In this document: positions 53,774 to 62,418 of the stretch, piece by piece
How positions within the stretch are numbered: the first letter of the stretch is position 1
Layout of the letters: each line of letters opens with the position of its first letter
DNA from: Haloterrigena sp. KLK7
GTDB lineage: Archaea; Halobacteriota; Halobacteria; Halobacteriales; Natrialbaceae
Reading direction: 5' to 3'
Length of the DNA stretch: 64,000 nt
NCBI RefSeq assembly: GCF_037914945.1
Contig: NZ_CP149787.1
Span: forward strand, 620,001-684,000
The notes under the pieces: model-generated
The model's input: the letters and a program-made list of their open reading frames with translations, nothing else
What the model was told of the DNA's origin: nothing
Database searches by the model: none
Translations under genes and position numbers: made by a program

Positions 53774-54181
53774 TCAGAGGTCGAACACGTCGAGCCCCGT
53801 CCGCTCGTCCAGTTGGTGGGTGAGCGAGGTCTCGCCGGGGAAGACGACGATCTCGAACGTGCCGGAGACGACCGCTTCCGAGCAGTGACCACCGAGGGAT
53901 TCGAACTCCTCGTTCCCGAGTTGAATGTGGGTGTGGATCTTGTCGGGACCGATGTTCCCGAGGAAGCTCGTCACCTCGTACTGGCCGGTGAACCGCCCCT
54001 CGCTGTACGCCTGCTCGGACACGTCGTAGTGACCGAGCACGACCTCGTCGACGGCGCCGATCCCCATCAGAAAGCCCTGCTCGAGTCCGCGGTCGTCGCG
54101 GAGCGTCTCGAGCGACGCCAGCACTTCGTCGCCGGGGTCCAATCGAACCACGAGTCGGTCGGATTCCTCAGTGTACTCCAT
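53774..54181 (-). CDS. PPC (DUF296) domain protein
   Basis: 135 residues, a single PPC domain: LVVRLDPGDEVLASLETL, FLMGIGAVDEVVLGHYD, and the conserved His set HTHIQLG ... GGH, which binds metal in archaeal trimers. In plants the domain is found in AT-hook proteins; the archaeal stand-alone form is of uncertain role, often annotated DNA-binding. The ATG at 54181 gives MEYTEESDRL. The upstream MFS gene is divergent. Confidence 0.9.
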   Translation of the reverse strand: MEYTEESDRLVVRLDPGDEVLASLETLRDDRGLEQGFLMGIGAVDEVVLGHYDVSEQAYSEGRFTGQYEVTSFLGNIGPDKIHTHIQLGNEEFESLGGHCSEAVVSGTFEIVVFPGETSLTHQLDERTGLDVFDL

Positions 54182-54329
54182 TGTGCGTCGACCTGACGGG
54201 AGACGAATAAATAATAGTGTCCCTCCGTTCGACTCGGGCGTCGTTCCGACATCGTCGGAGACGGAGTTCCGGAACGCGTCCGGACGCTTCACAGCGTTTA
54301 GATAGCTGTTCCTCGAAGCCCCGCCCAGA

Positions 54330-55502
54330 ATGCGGTGGCAGTATCGCGACACGGTGTTGGTCGTCTGTACGTTCGCCCTCTTCGTGACGGTGTTCGGTCG
54401 GGTCGCGCTCAGCCCGGTCGTTCCCGACGTCGCCGCCGAGTTCGGGCTCTCGAACGCGGTGATCGGCCTCGCACTGACGGGAATGTGGTTCGCCTACGCG
54501 CTCACGCAGTTTCCCAGCGGGATCCTCGCCGAGTGGTACGGCGAACGACCGGTCGTTCTCGCGTCGGTCAGTGGCACCGGCCTCGCCACGTTCGTGATCG
54601 TCGGCGCGCCCGGGTTCGTCGTCTTCGCGCTGGGAGCGATCCTGCTGGGCGGCCTCGCGGGGCTCCACTACAGCGTCGCGACGACGCTGCTCACTCGCCT
54701 CTACGGCGACATCGGGACGGCGATCGGGATTCACAACTCCGGGGCGCCGCTGGCCGGCCTCGTCACGCCGGTCGTCGTCTCGTGGACCGCCGTCCGGTAC
54801 GGCTGGCGCCCCGCCGTCGCGCTCACCGTGGTCGCCGCGCTCGTGATCTTCGCGCTCGCCGTCCGGAGCCTCCGGCCGACCGAGCCGCGCAGCCCCGACC
54901 GGCCGCTGAGCGAACTGCTCGAGACGGGACCGATCCTGAACCTGCTCTCCCGACCGCCGATCGTTTTCACCGGCGTCATCGCCATCGTTGCGGAGTTCAC
55001 CTGGCAGGGGGTGGCGTCGTTCCTGCCGGCGTTTTTCGCTCAGTACCACGGCTACTCGACGACGCTCGCGGGGACCCTCTTCGGCGCGTACTTCGTCACG
55101 CAGGGCGTGTTACAGGTCGGCGTGGGGATGGTCGCCGATCGCTTCGGTCGCGACCTCGCGATCGGGATCTGTATGACGACCGGAATCATCGGCTTCCTGT
55201 TACTCGTCGCCGGTCCCGGACTCGTCCCGATCGTCGCCGGCGCTCTCCTCCTCGGCGTCGGGATGGGGTGGGGCGCGGCGGTCTTCCCGCGGTTCATGGA
55301 TCGACTCGCGGACGCCGAGCGATCCTTCGGGTTCGGGCTCTTTCGGACGGCCTACATGACCGTCGCGGCCAGCGGTTCCGTCGTCGTCGGGCTCCTCGCG
55401 GATCTGTTCGGCTGGCCCGCCTCCTTCGGATTCCTGACTGCTCTGCTCGGTCTCGTCTGCGGGCTTCTCCTCATCAATCACGTCCTCGGTCTCGGCTACT
55501 GA
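54330..55502 (+). CDS. Major facilitator superfamily transporter
   Basis: 390 residues, twelve helices. The N-terminal half has ALTGMWFAYALTQFPSGILA and the loop motif G-x-x-x-D/E-R-x-G variant EWYGERPVV. The second half has FGAYFVTQGVLQVGVGMVAD followed by RFGRDLAIG. It is close in pattern to nitrate/cyanate or drug-efflux-like MFS carriers, but the substrate cannot be assigned. No neighbour suggests one. Confidence 0.88.
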   Translation: MRWQYRDTVLVVCTFALFVTVFGRVALSPVVPDVAAEFGLSNAVIGLALTGMWFAYALTQFPSGILAEWYGERPVVLASVSGTGLATFVIVGAPGFVVFALGAILLGGLAGLHYSVATTLLTRLYGDIGTAIGIHNSGAPLAGLVTPVVVSWTAVRYGWRPAVALTVVAALVIFALAVRSLRPTEPRSPDRPLSELLETGPILNLLSRPPIVFTGVIAIVAEFTWQGVASFLPAFFAQYHGYSTTLAGTLFGAYFVTQGVLQVGVGMVADRFGRDLAIGICMTTGIIGFLLLVAGPGLVPIVAGALLLGVGMGWGAAVFPRFMDRLADAERSFGFGLFRTAYMTVAASGSVVVGLLADLFGWPASFGFLTALLGLVCGLLLINHVLGLGY

Positions 55503-55621
55503 GCGACTCCCGTCGCGGCGGACGTCCTCGAGCGGAACAGAACGGAGCCATCCGAGTTACCTGCGAACTCGTCAGTCCCGGTGCCAGTCGCGACACCGGA
55601 GCATTGCCGAATGCGTTTCGA

Positions 55622-55729
55622 CAATATTGAATCACTATTAACTACTGGCGCAGAAATGGCACGGTTGTTTACAACCATACTATAGTAATTCCCTGCCAGA
55701 GTTCGACGCACTATTTCAATAGTATTGAA
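55622..55729. promoter_or_regulatory. Cluster of short palindromes in the gap 55503-55846
   Basis: The 344-base gap has no gene. It contains CAATATTG (55622-55629), GGTTGT-TT-ACAACC (55663-55676) and TTCAAT-AGT-ATTGAA (55715-55729), all perfect, in an AT-rich segment. The words ATTGAATCA recur after the first and last. They suggest binding sites for one or more dimeric regulators upstream of the epimerase gene. Confidence 0.5.
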
Positions 55730-55803
55730 TCATATCCTCACCCCTACAACGCCATAGATGACCGACTCGAGGGTCGTAGCCGACGGCGAGCGCGAATTCG
55801 ATG

Positions 55804-55824
55804 ACGCTAACTATTAAATAGCGT
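55804..55824 (+). promoter_or_regulatory. Inverted repeat enclosing the TATA box of the epimerase gene
   Basis: ACGCTA (55804-55809) and TAGCGT (55819-55824) enclose ACTATTAAA, the TATA-like element ~31 bases before the ATG at 55847. A dimer binding here would block TBP. Confidence 0.55.
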
Positions 55825-55846
55825 TCGTCCGTAGACGGGCGTATCG

Positions 55847-56755
55847 ATGGCGACGCAAAACGTACTCGTTACCGGACCGTACGGCGAAGCCGGCGAAGCG
55901 ATTCTCAACCACCTGCTGGACGACGAGCGGTACGAGTTCACCTTCCTGAACCGCAGCGACCACCCCGACTACGAGACTCACGTCGCCGACATCGCCGACT
56001 ACGAGGCGATTCGGCCGGCGTTCGACGATCAGGACGCGGTGATTCACCTCGCCGCCCAGTCCGACGCCGGTGCGGAGTTCGAGGAGGTCGTCGAGCCGAA
56101 CATCATTGGCACGTACAATATCCTGAAGGCGATGGAGGACGCCGGGGTCGAGAAACTCATCTTCGCGTCCTCGCAGCGCGTCATGGGACTCTACGAGGAG
56201 GATCACGCGCCGGAGCTCTACGAGGAGGACTACCCGAGCGAGTTCGATCCGTTCCGACTCACCCACGAGACGCTGCCGAAGCCCGACGGCTACTACGGTG
56301 CCACAAAGGTGTTCGGCGAGAACATCTGTCGCGTCCACGCGCGACGCGACGGCGCGCCCGAACAGGTGTACTCGCTTCGCATCTCGAGCGTGCGAACCGA
56401 GGAGTACGATCACCCGTACGGTGATGCCGAGCGCGGCGTCGACCGCAGCGAGGAGCACAAAGTCGACGAGGACGAGGTCTGGGACCAGTCTCAGACCGGT
56501 TCCTGGGAACGGGGCAGCGAGGAGTACCAGGAGATGGTCGACCGACTGAAGGCCTCCTGGACCTCCCAGCGGGACTTCGCGCACATGCTCGAGTGCTGTC
56601 TCGAGGACGAGTCGGTGACCTACGACACGTTCTACGCGGTCAGCGGAAACGCCGCCCGATGGTTCGGTATCGAGCACGCGAAAGCCGTTCTCGGCTACGA
56701 GCCGCGGGACGACGCCTCGGAGTGGGACAGTCCGCCGGCCGACGCGACGGAATAA
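55847..56755 (+). CDS. NAD-dependent epimerase/dehydratase, uronate-dehydrogenase-like
   Basis: 302 residues, extended SDR fold. The nucleotide-binding motif is VTGPYGEAG, DQDAVIHLAAQSDAG lies in strand 4, and the catalytic YxxxK is in GYYGATKVFGE. Length and the NIIGTYNILKAMEDAGVEKL segment resemble uronate dehydrogenase and related sugar dehydrogenases. An acidic insertion ~residues 190-225 (SEEHKVDEDEVWDQS) is halophilic. It probably oxidises a sugar or uronate. Its promoter carries an inverted repeat over the TATA box. It is near a Tct transporter and two lactonase-like hydrolases. Confidence 0.85.
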   Translation: MATQNVLVTGPYGEAGEAILNHLLDDERYEFTFLNRSDHPDYETHVADIADYEAIRPAFDDQDAVIHLAAQSDAGAEFEEVVEPNIIGTYNILKAMEDAGVEKLIFASSQRVMGLYEEDHAPELYEEDYPSEFDPFRLTHETLPKPDGYYGATKVFGENICRVHARRDGAPEQVYSLRISSVRTEEYDHPYGDAERGVDRSEEHKVDEDEVWDQSQTGSWERGSEEYQEMVDRLKASWTSQRDFAHMLECCLEDESVTYDTFYAVSGNAARWFGIEHAKAVLGYEPRDDASEWDSPPADATE

Positions 56756-56824
56756 TGGAATCGATGTCGGAATCGCCGTCGTCTTCGGAATCGACCTCGT
56801 CTCGAAACGGACGACCGATCGCCG

Positions 56825-57265
56825 TCAGTTCGTCGTAACCGTTACCGGCCCGTCGAATCGGAGGAGCACCGCCTGGGCGATGTCGCCGAACAGCGCCTTC
56901 CCCGTCGGCGAGCGTTTCCGACCGGAGACGAACACGTGGCCGCAGTCCCGTTCGTCCGCGACCTCGATGATCTTCTTCGGAAGTTCCCCCGCCGCGCCGA
57001 TCGCCGTGTAGGAGACGTCGGCGTCCGCGAAGGCCCGATCCGCGGCGGCCGTCGCTTCCTCCTCGGCCTCTTCTTCGATCATCTCGATGGTCTGAACCTG
57101 CTTGCCGTCCCGCGCCTCGTTGCGGGCGTCGCTCTGGTACTCCTTTCGATCGATGAACCGACAGACCAGGAGTTCGGTGTCGGTCCCCGTCGCGTATCGT
57201 TTCGCCGCATCCAACAGTCGTTCGTCCGTCGATTCGTCGGTAAGCACGACTAATGCCGTGTGCAT
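56825..57265 (-). CDS. Universal stress protein (UspA family)
   Basis: 146 residues. ALVVLTDESTDERLLDAAKR starts the fold. The usual ATP-loop G-2x-G-9x-G(S/T) is degenerate, appearing as VSGRKRSPTGKALFG-like GRKRSPTGKALFGDIAQAVL. An acidic coiled insertion (residues ~60-85) is unusual. Cytosolic; role in stress inferred from family. It is convergent with the epimerase gene and divergent from the GNAT gene. Confidence 0.88.
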   Translation of the reverse strand: MHTALVVLTDESTDERLLDAAKRYATGTDTELLVCRFIDRKEYQSDARNEARDGKQVQTIEMIEEEAEEEATAAADRAFADADVSYTAIGAAGELPKKIIEVADERDCGHVFVSGRKRSPTGKALFGDIAQAVLLRFDGPVTVTTN

Positions 57266-57445
57266 ACCGGATACTGTTCGGCCGAGTACAAAAAAGTACG
57301 CTCCCGATCAGGTTCGGAACCCCGCGAGACGGCCGCAGCCGTTCCGATCGCCCCATCTCGAGGCACGCGCCGCGACGACCCGATGGCGTCGCGATCGAAG
57401 ATGTTCCCGCGAACGCTTACGTCGCCGTGTCCCGCAGCATCTCAC

Positions 57446-58048
57446 ATGAGTACTCGAGAGGAGTCGACCGTCTGTGCCTACTGGGACCCCTCGGCGTGTG
57501 AAGGAACGGTCGGCTGTCCGCCGCGGTGTCCGCGAGCGATCGACGAGCGGGGCGTCCCGTTTCTGGTTCGACCGTATCGATCGGCCGATTTCGAGCCGCT
57601 CGTCGAGATGTACGAGGGCCTCGACGAGTCGGCGGCGACGATGGGTCTTCCGCCGTTCACGCGCCCGCGAATCGAAGCGTGGCTCACCGAGCTGACGTCG
57701 AACGGCTGGAACCTGGTCGCGCTGCTCGACGACCGAATCGTCGGTCACGTCGCCGTGACGCCGGCCGACGATCCCGATCCGGAGTTCGTCGTCTTCGTCG
57801 ACAGCGACGTGCAGGACCGGGGGATCGGGAGCGAACTGCTCAAACAGCTCATCGCCTACGCCGACGACAGGGACCACGAGGCGCTGTGTCTGGATGTCTC
57901 GACCGACAACCAGCGCGCCGTCACCGTCTACGAGAACGTCGGCTTCGAGACGATCGGTCAGTCGGACCTGAATCGGACGATGCAGCTCCCACTGGACGGT
58001 CCGATCGCCGATCGCGTCCAGCGACCGCCGGCAGAGCGACTCGAGTAG
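57446..58048 (+). CDS. GNAT acetyltransferase with Cys-rich N-terminus
   Basis: 200 residues. The GNAT core spans ~37-180: FLVRPYRSADFEPLVEMYEG, LVALLDDRIVGHVAV, and the acetyl-CoA motif VQDRGIGSELLKQLIAYA, with AVTVYENVGFETIG. Residues 10-30 hold four Cys (CAYWDPSACEGTVGCPPRCP), which could form a small metal site. Substrate unknown. ATG at 57446 is chosen because it includes the Cys segment and follows an intergenic region. Confidence 0.85.
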   Translation: MSTREESTVCAYWDPSACEGTVGCPPRCPRAIDERGVPFLVRPYRSADFEPLVEMYEGLDESAATMGLPPFTRPRIEAWLTELTSNGWNLVALLDDRIVGHVAVTPADDPDPEFVVFVDSDVQDRGIGSELLKQLIAYADDRDHEALCLDVSTDNQRAVTVYENVGFETIGQSDLNRTMQLPLDGPIADRVQRPPAERLE

Positions 58049-58109
58049 GGACGCGTCGGTCAGTATCGAACACGCGGGAAAACGGGGAGGCGACTCGGAA
58101 CCGGCGTCC

Positions 58110-59591
58110 CTAGCTTCGCAGCGCTCGCGCAGCCGGGACCAAGAGCGCGGCCACGCTCAGCAGGAGGACGACGAGCGCGATCGGACTGGTATAGAAGATG
58201 TCCAGCGAGCCGTTAGAGAGGACCAGCGAGCGCCGGAGGTTCTCCTCGGCGATCGGCGCGAGGATTAGTCCGAGCACCATCGGTGCCAACGGATAGCCGC
58301 GCAATCGCATCACGTACCCGAGCCCGCCGGCGGCGAGCATGATCCACGCGTCGAAGACGTTCCCGCGAAGCGCGATCGCTCCGATCACGCAGAGGACGAA
58401 GATCACGGGCCAGATGAGCGATTGCGGGATGTTGATCAACCGTGCCCAGTAGTTGGCTCCGAGGAGCCCGAAGATCAGGATGAACACGTAGATGAGGAGG
58501 AATCCGACGAAGATCGTGTACAGCAGACCGGTCTCCTCCTGATAGAGCGCGGGTCCGGGGTTGACGTCGTGGACGAGCAACGCGCCGATGAGGATCGCCG
58601 AGACGGAATCACCGGGAATCCCGAGCGTGAACGTCGGAATCAGTGCACCGCCGGTACTGGCGTTGTTCCCGGACTCCGCCGCGGCGACGCCCCGAATGTT
58701 CCCGTCACCGAACGACGGTGTCGTGTTCTTGAGCCACCGCGTCGCCTCGTTGTAGGTGATAAACGATGCGATGTCGCCACCGGCGCCGGGAACCGCCCCG
58801 ACCAGCGAGCCGAGGATCCCCGAGCCAATCGAGACCGGCGCGATAGACTTGACGTCCGCGAACGACGGCAGGACGCCAGTGATCTTCTGGTTTACCCTGT
58901 CCTGTTCGTCACTGATTCCCAGGGAGTACGTCCGGAGTCCCTCGGCGATGCCGAACAGTCCGATCATCACCGCGATGAACTCGACGCCGGTGAGGAGTTC
59001 GGGAATTCCGAACGTGAACCGTTGATAGCCGGTGACCGGATCGATTCCGACGGTCGCGACGAGCATACCGAGCAGGCCCGAGACCATTCCCTTCGCGAGC
59101 GAGTCGCCGCTCACGCTTGCGATGATCGTCAGCCCGAATACGGCCAGCGCGAAGAACTCCGGTGAGCGGAATCGGAGCGCCGCATCCGCGACGACCGGCG
59201 AGAAGAACATGAGCACGAGCACGCTGATGATACCGCCGACGAACGACGCGACGGTGCTGATCCTGATGGCCCGGCCGGCTTCCCCCTTCTGAGAGAGCGG
59301 ATAGCCGTCGAAGATCGTCGCCGCGGCCGACGGCGTCCCCGGGGTTCGGATTAGAATCGCCGGAATCGACCCCGCGTAGACCGCGCCGCCATAGATCCCG
59401 AGCAGGAGCATCATTCCGGTCGCCGGCTCCATCGTAAACGTAAACGACAGTAGGACTGCAATGGTCATCGTCGCCGTCATCCCGGGGATCGATCCCATCA
59501 GCAGGCCGAGGAAGATCCCGGTGATCATCAGGATCAACACGACCGGATCCATGACGTTCGCGAACCCCTGTAGAATGTGTTCGACCGCCAT
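58110..59591 (-). CDS. tctA: Tripartite tricarboxylate transporter, large permease TctA
   Basis: 493 residues, about eleven or twelve helices. TctA hallmarks: GLLMGSIPGMTATM near the N-terminus, IPAILIRTPGTPSAAAT, and the mirrored repeat VGAVPGAGGDIASFITY plus FTLGIPGDSVSAIL. With TctB it moves a carboxylate or sugar acid delivered by TctC, driven by an ion gradient. Its ATG overlaps the tctB stop by one base (TAATG). Confidence 0.95.
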   Translation of the reverse strand: MAVEHILQGFANVMDPVVLILMITGIFLGLLMGSIPGMTATMTIAVLLSFTFTMEPATGMMLLLGIYGGAVYAGSIPAILIRTPGTPSAAATIFDGYPLSQKGEAGRAIRISTVASFVGGIISVLVLMFFSPVVADAALRFRSPEFFALAVFGLTIIASVSGDSLAKGMVSGLLGMLVATVGIDPVTGYQRFTFGIPELLTGVEFIAVMIGLFGIAEGLRTYSLGISDEQDRVNQKITGVLPSFADVKSIAPVSIGSGILGSLVGAVPGAGGDIASFITYNEATRWLKNTTPSFGDGNIRGVAAAESGNNASTGGALIPTFTLGIPGDSVSAILIGALLVHDVNPGPALYQEETGLLYTIFVGFLLIYVFILIFGLLGANYWARLINIPQSLIWPVIFVLCVIGAIALRGNVFDAWIMLAAGGLGYVMRLRGYPLAPMVLGLILAPIAEENLRRSLVLSNGSLDIFYTSPIALVVLLLSVAALLVPAARALRS

Positions 59592-60106
59592 TAGAGCACC
59601 ACCAGCGGAAGCTGTGGCAGGAGCCGCGAGACGGGGAGTATCTGACTTTCGGGTAATCGGACCAGGAAGATACGACTGAAGACGTAAAACAGCAGGATCG
59701 GGAAGCCGATCGAGATGGCGCCGATCAGGAGTTTCGACCGCACGTCAGAGTAGTATAGCACGGTCGGGAGGAACAGCATCGTCCCGACTAGAAACCCCGT
59801 ATACGGCATCAGAAAGACGTATGCGAATAGAATTCCGCTAACGATGACGATCGGCGCTACGTCGACGTCGCTCAGGTCGAGTTCCGTCTCGTCGTCGGTC
59901 GCCAGGTCTACGATAGCGAACAGGATAATCCCGACGGACAGCATGATCGGGAAGAATCCGGCACCGATTTCACCCCCGTCGGGGAACTGGTTCGCGTAGT
60001 AGATAACCACGAGCGAGAACAGTATGAATGCTATCGAAAGCGGATTCGACTTCACCGTATCCGCGTCGATCTGACGGATATTGCGCGTTACCTTTTTTAT
60101 AATCAT
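59591..60106 (-). CDS. tctB: Tripartite tricarboxylate transporter, small permease TctB
   Basis: 171 residues, four or five helices: SIAFILFSLVVIYYANQF, GAGFFPIMLSVGIILFAIVD, VVIVSGILFAYVFLMPY and a C-terminal hydrophobic pair. It is typical TctB: variable sequence, fixed topology. I chose the ATG at 60106, since the TATA-like AATTTTATG at ~60148-60156 predicts a start site downstream of the alternative GTG at 60130. First gene of tctBA. Confidence 0.9.
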   Translation of the reverse strand: MIIKKVTRNIRQIDADTVKSNPLSIAFILFSLVVIYYANQFPDGGEIGAGFFPIMLSVGIILFAIVDLATDDETELDLSDVDVAPIVIVSGILFAYVFLMPYTGFLVGTMLFLPTVLYYSDVRSKLLIGAISIGFPILLFYVFSRIFLVRLPESQILPVSRLLPQLPLVVL

Positions 60107-60329
60107 TAATCTCCCGTCCTCGTAATACACTCCCTTTCACGGATCAGCATAAAATTACTGGTCTTGGCATCTCAGGCGTGATCTCTCGGACAGTTCGGTT
60201 CCGTTATCGGTTGTCTACGGCGATCCGGCGAGACTCGTTTGGACTCGAGCCGATCGCTCGACCGACTCCGCGAACGGGTGGGATCACCGACAGGTTTAAT
60301 TAGGGATGTGCCGCAATTAGTAACTGCTA

Positions 60330-61010
60330 ATGAGCCTGAGTAGCGTAACCGACGGTATCGATCAGGTCCAGTTCGACCACGTTCGGGTGTTAGTACTCGA
60401 GGACGTGCCGGAAGGTCAGACGACCCTGGTCGACACTGCGTTCGACGAGAACGGCGAGGAACTCGTGGAGACGCTCGAAGCGGAGTACGGAGACATCGAC
60501 CGCGTCATTCTCACCCACGGCGATCACGGTCACCACGGCGGTCTCGAGTACGTGATGGAGGCGTTCGATCCGAAACTCGTCATGCCGGCCGACGAGTCGA
60601 AGCTCTACGAGCACCTCGAGGAGGCAGGGCTCGACTTCGAACCCGACGTCGCCTACGAGGACGACGACCTGCTCGAGGGCAATATCCGTATCATTCAGAT
60701 CCCCGGGCACACGGAGGCGACATCGGCCCTGTTGCTCGAGGATCGCGGAATCCTGATTTCCGGCGACACGCTGGATGGGTCCGACCGCGGCGGAATGCCA
60801 CCGGGGTATCTCCTCCCACCGCCGGCCCTGTTCAACATCGATCACGAGGCCGCCGAACTCAACCTCTACGACCTGCTCGGCTATGACTTCGATACGGTGC
60901 TGGTCTTCCACGGCTCGCACGTCTTCGAGAATCCGAAGGAGAAACTCGACGACTTCCTCGTCGAACGGGAGTGGAACGACTGGGACCCGCGTACCGACGA
61001 CGACGATTGA
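60330..61010 (+). CDS. Metallo-beta-lactamase-fold hydrolase (variant motif)
   Basis: 226 residues. Overall MBL fold: TTLVDTAFDENGEELVETL, IQIPGHTEATSALLLED, ILISGDTLDGSD and a late FHGSHV. The usual metal signature THxHxDHxGG appears as THGDHGHHGG, keeping the first and last His but with Asp for the second His and Gly for the Asp. GHT and SGDT ligand motifs remain. It is a likely lactonase or thioesterase of the glyoxalase II type, probably with a modified metal site. TATA-like TTTAAT ~33 bases upstream. A paralogue lies at the window's right end. Confidence 0.87.
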   Translation: MSLSSVTDGIDQVQFDHVRVLVLEDVPEGQTTLVDTAFDENGEELVETLEAEYGDIDRVILTHGDHGHHGGLEYVMEAFDPKLVMPADESKLYEHLEEAGLDFEPDVAYEDDDLLEGNIRIIQIPGHTEATSALLLEDRGILISGDTLDGSDRGGMPPGYLLPPPALFNIDHEAAELNLYDLLGYDFDTVLVFHGSHVFENPKEKLDDFLVEREWNDWDPRTDDDD

Positions 61011-61201
61011 TCAGTCTGTACGGTCGGTGAACTGCCGCGCTCGTTTTCGGCTGGTTCGGTTCGAGCGGACCGTTTTCTATATCGACGCCCGACGCGGTCA
61101 CTTCGGAGAACGGAAGCCGGGGCGGAATCGGAACGATTCGATGCGACCGACTACTTCTTCGCCGTCAGCGGACGGAATCGCTGTCGACCGTGCTGACGGA
61201 C

Positions 61202-62245
61202 TCAGTCACGCAGCACGGAGACGTCGAAGACGGGCTTACAGGTGTCGCCCTCGAGGAACGTTTCGAAGGCCTCGTCGGCCTCGAGCAGACTGAAGCGGTC
61301 GTCGAGGAAGGTCGCGTGATCGACGTCGCCCGAACCGATCAGTCGCAGCGCGCGTTCGAAGTCCTCGTACATCGCGCTGTAGGTACACTGGAGGTCAATC
61401 TCCGACCGGACCAGCGGCGTGAACTCCATCGTCGTCTCGCCGGTCTGGCCGACGAGGACGATCTGGCCGCCCTTGCGGACCTCGTCGACGGCCATCGTCA
61501 GTCCCGACGGGTGACCGGTCGTGTCGAAGACGACGTCGTAGCCCACGCCGTCGGTCAGCTCCTCGCGATAGGCCTCGAGATCGTCGGCCTCGACGTTGAG
61601 CGTCTCGAAGCCGAGCTCCTCGGCGAGCGGCAGCCGGTACGCGGTGTCCCGCCCGACGCCGGCGACCACGACGTCGGCACCCTGCGCGTTCGCGACCTGG
61701 GCGGCAAGGATACCCATCGGTCCCGGGCCCGCGACGAACACGCGGTCGCCGGGCTTGACGCGCGAGTTCCGGATGACCGCTCGAGTGGTGATCGCCGTCG
61801 GTTCCACGAGCGCTGCGTGTCGGGGTTCAACGTCGTCGGGGACCGCGTGCAGGTCGTCCTCGGGAACGGCGATGTATCCCGCGTACGCGCCGTCGTGATC
61901 GACGCCGGTGATCTCCTTGTTCGGACAGACGTTCGCCTGACCGACCTCGCACTGGTAGCAGTCGCCGCAGCTGCGGATCGGTCGTTCGACGACGCGGTCG
62001 CCGACCGAGAACTTCGAGACCTCGTCGCCGACCTCGACGATGCGGCCGGTGTACTCGTGACCGATGATCGTCGGCAGCTCCATCCGTTCGAACGACGACT
62101 TGAAGGCGTAGATCCCGGCGTCGCTCCCGCAGAGTCCGGCGTACTCGACTTCGATCAGCGCCTCGTCGGCCGCCGGTTCGGGCGTCTCGACGTCGACGAG
62201 TTCCATACTCCCAGCACTACGACTGGTCTTAGCTAACCCGCGCAT
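61202..62245 (-). CDS. Zinc-dependent alcohol/polyol dehydrogenase (MDR family)
   Basis: 347 residues. Catalytic zinc ligands: C in YAGLCGSDAG, H-E in IIGHEYTGRI. Structural zinc Cys: CGDCYQCEVGQANVC. Rossmann motif VAGPGPMGILAAQ binds NAD(P). It resembles sorbitol, threonine and galactitol/sugar-acid dehydrogenases. In this neighbourhood an aldonate or polyol substrate is plausible. It is divergent from tctC. Confidence 0.93.
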   Translation of the reverse strand: MRGLAKTSRSAGSMELVDVETPEPAADEALIEVEYAGLCGSDAGIYAFKSSFERMELPTIIGHEYTGRIVEVGDEVSKFSVGDRVVERPIRSCGDCYQCEVGQANVCPNKEITGVDHDGAYAGYIAVPEDDLHAVPDDVEPRHAALVEPTAITTRAVIRNSRVKPGDRVFVAGPGPMGILAAQVANAQGADVVVAGVGRDTAYRLPLAEELGFETLNVEADDLEAYREELTDGVGYDVVFDTTGHPSGLTMAVDEVRKGGQIVLVGQTGETTMEFTPLVRSEIDLQCTYSAMYEDFERALRLIGSGDVDHATFLDDRFSLLEADEAFETFLEGDTCKPVFDVSVLRD

Positions 62246-62332
62246 AGACCCAGTTCGGCCCGGGCCAGCTATAAACTTACGGATGGTATCTCGTCTCCAG
62301 CGATCGGTTCGAGCCGACTGGCGGCGCGATTA

Positions 62333-62403
62333 TACTATTAATATAATATACGTTCCCTTTAGAAATGAGGGATGCTACCGTACTTTCCGAAGAGTTTAAA
62401 TAC
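62333..62403 (+). promoter_or_regulatory. Two TATA-like elements before tctC
   Basis: TATACTATTAATATAATATA (62332-62351) is an AT-rich block that would fit a leaderless start at the ATG 62365. TTTAAATA (62395-62402) fits the ATGs at 62419 or 62428. The shorter reading gives a normal Tat signal, so the second element is favoured. Confidence 0.5.
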
Positions 62404-62418
62404 TTGGCTCCATCTGCT

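Noticed and set aside
53418-53888. 156-codon plus-strand frame
   Set aside because: Begins in AT-rich non-coding DNA and then runs antisense to the PPC gene with Arg/Ser-rich shadow text.
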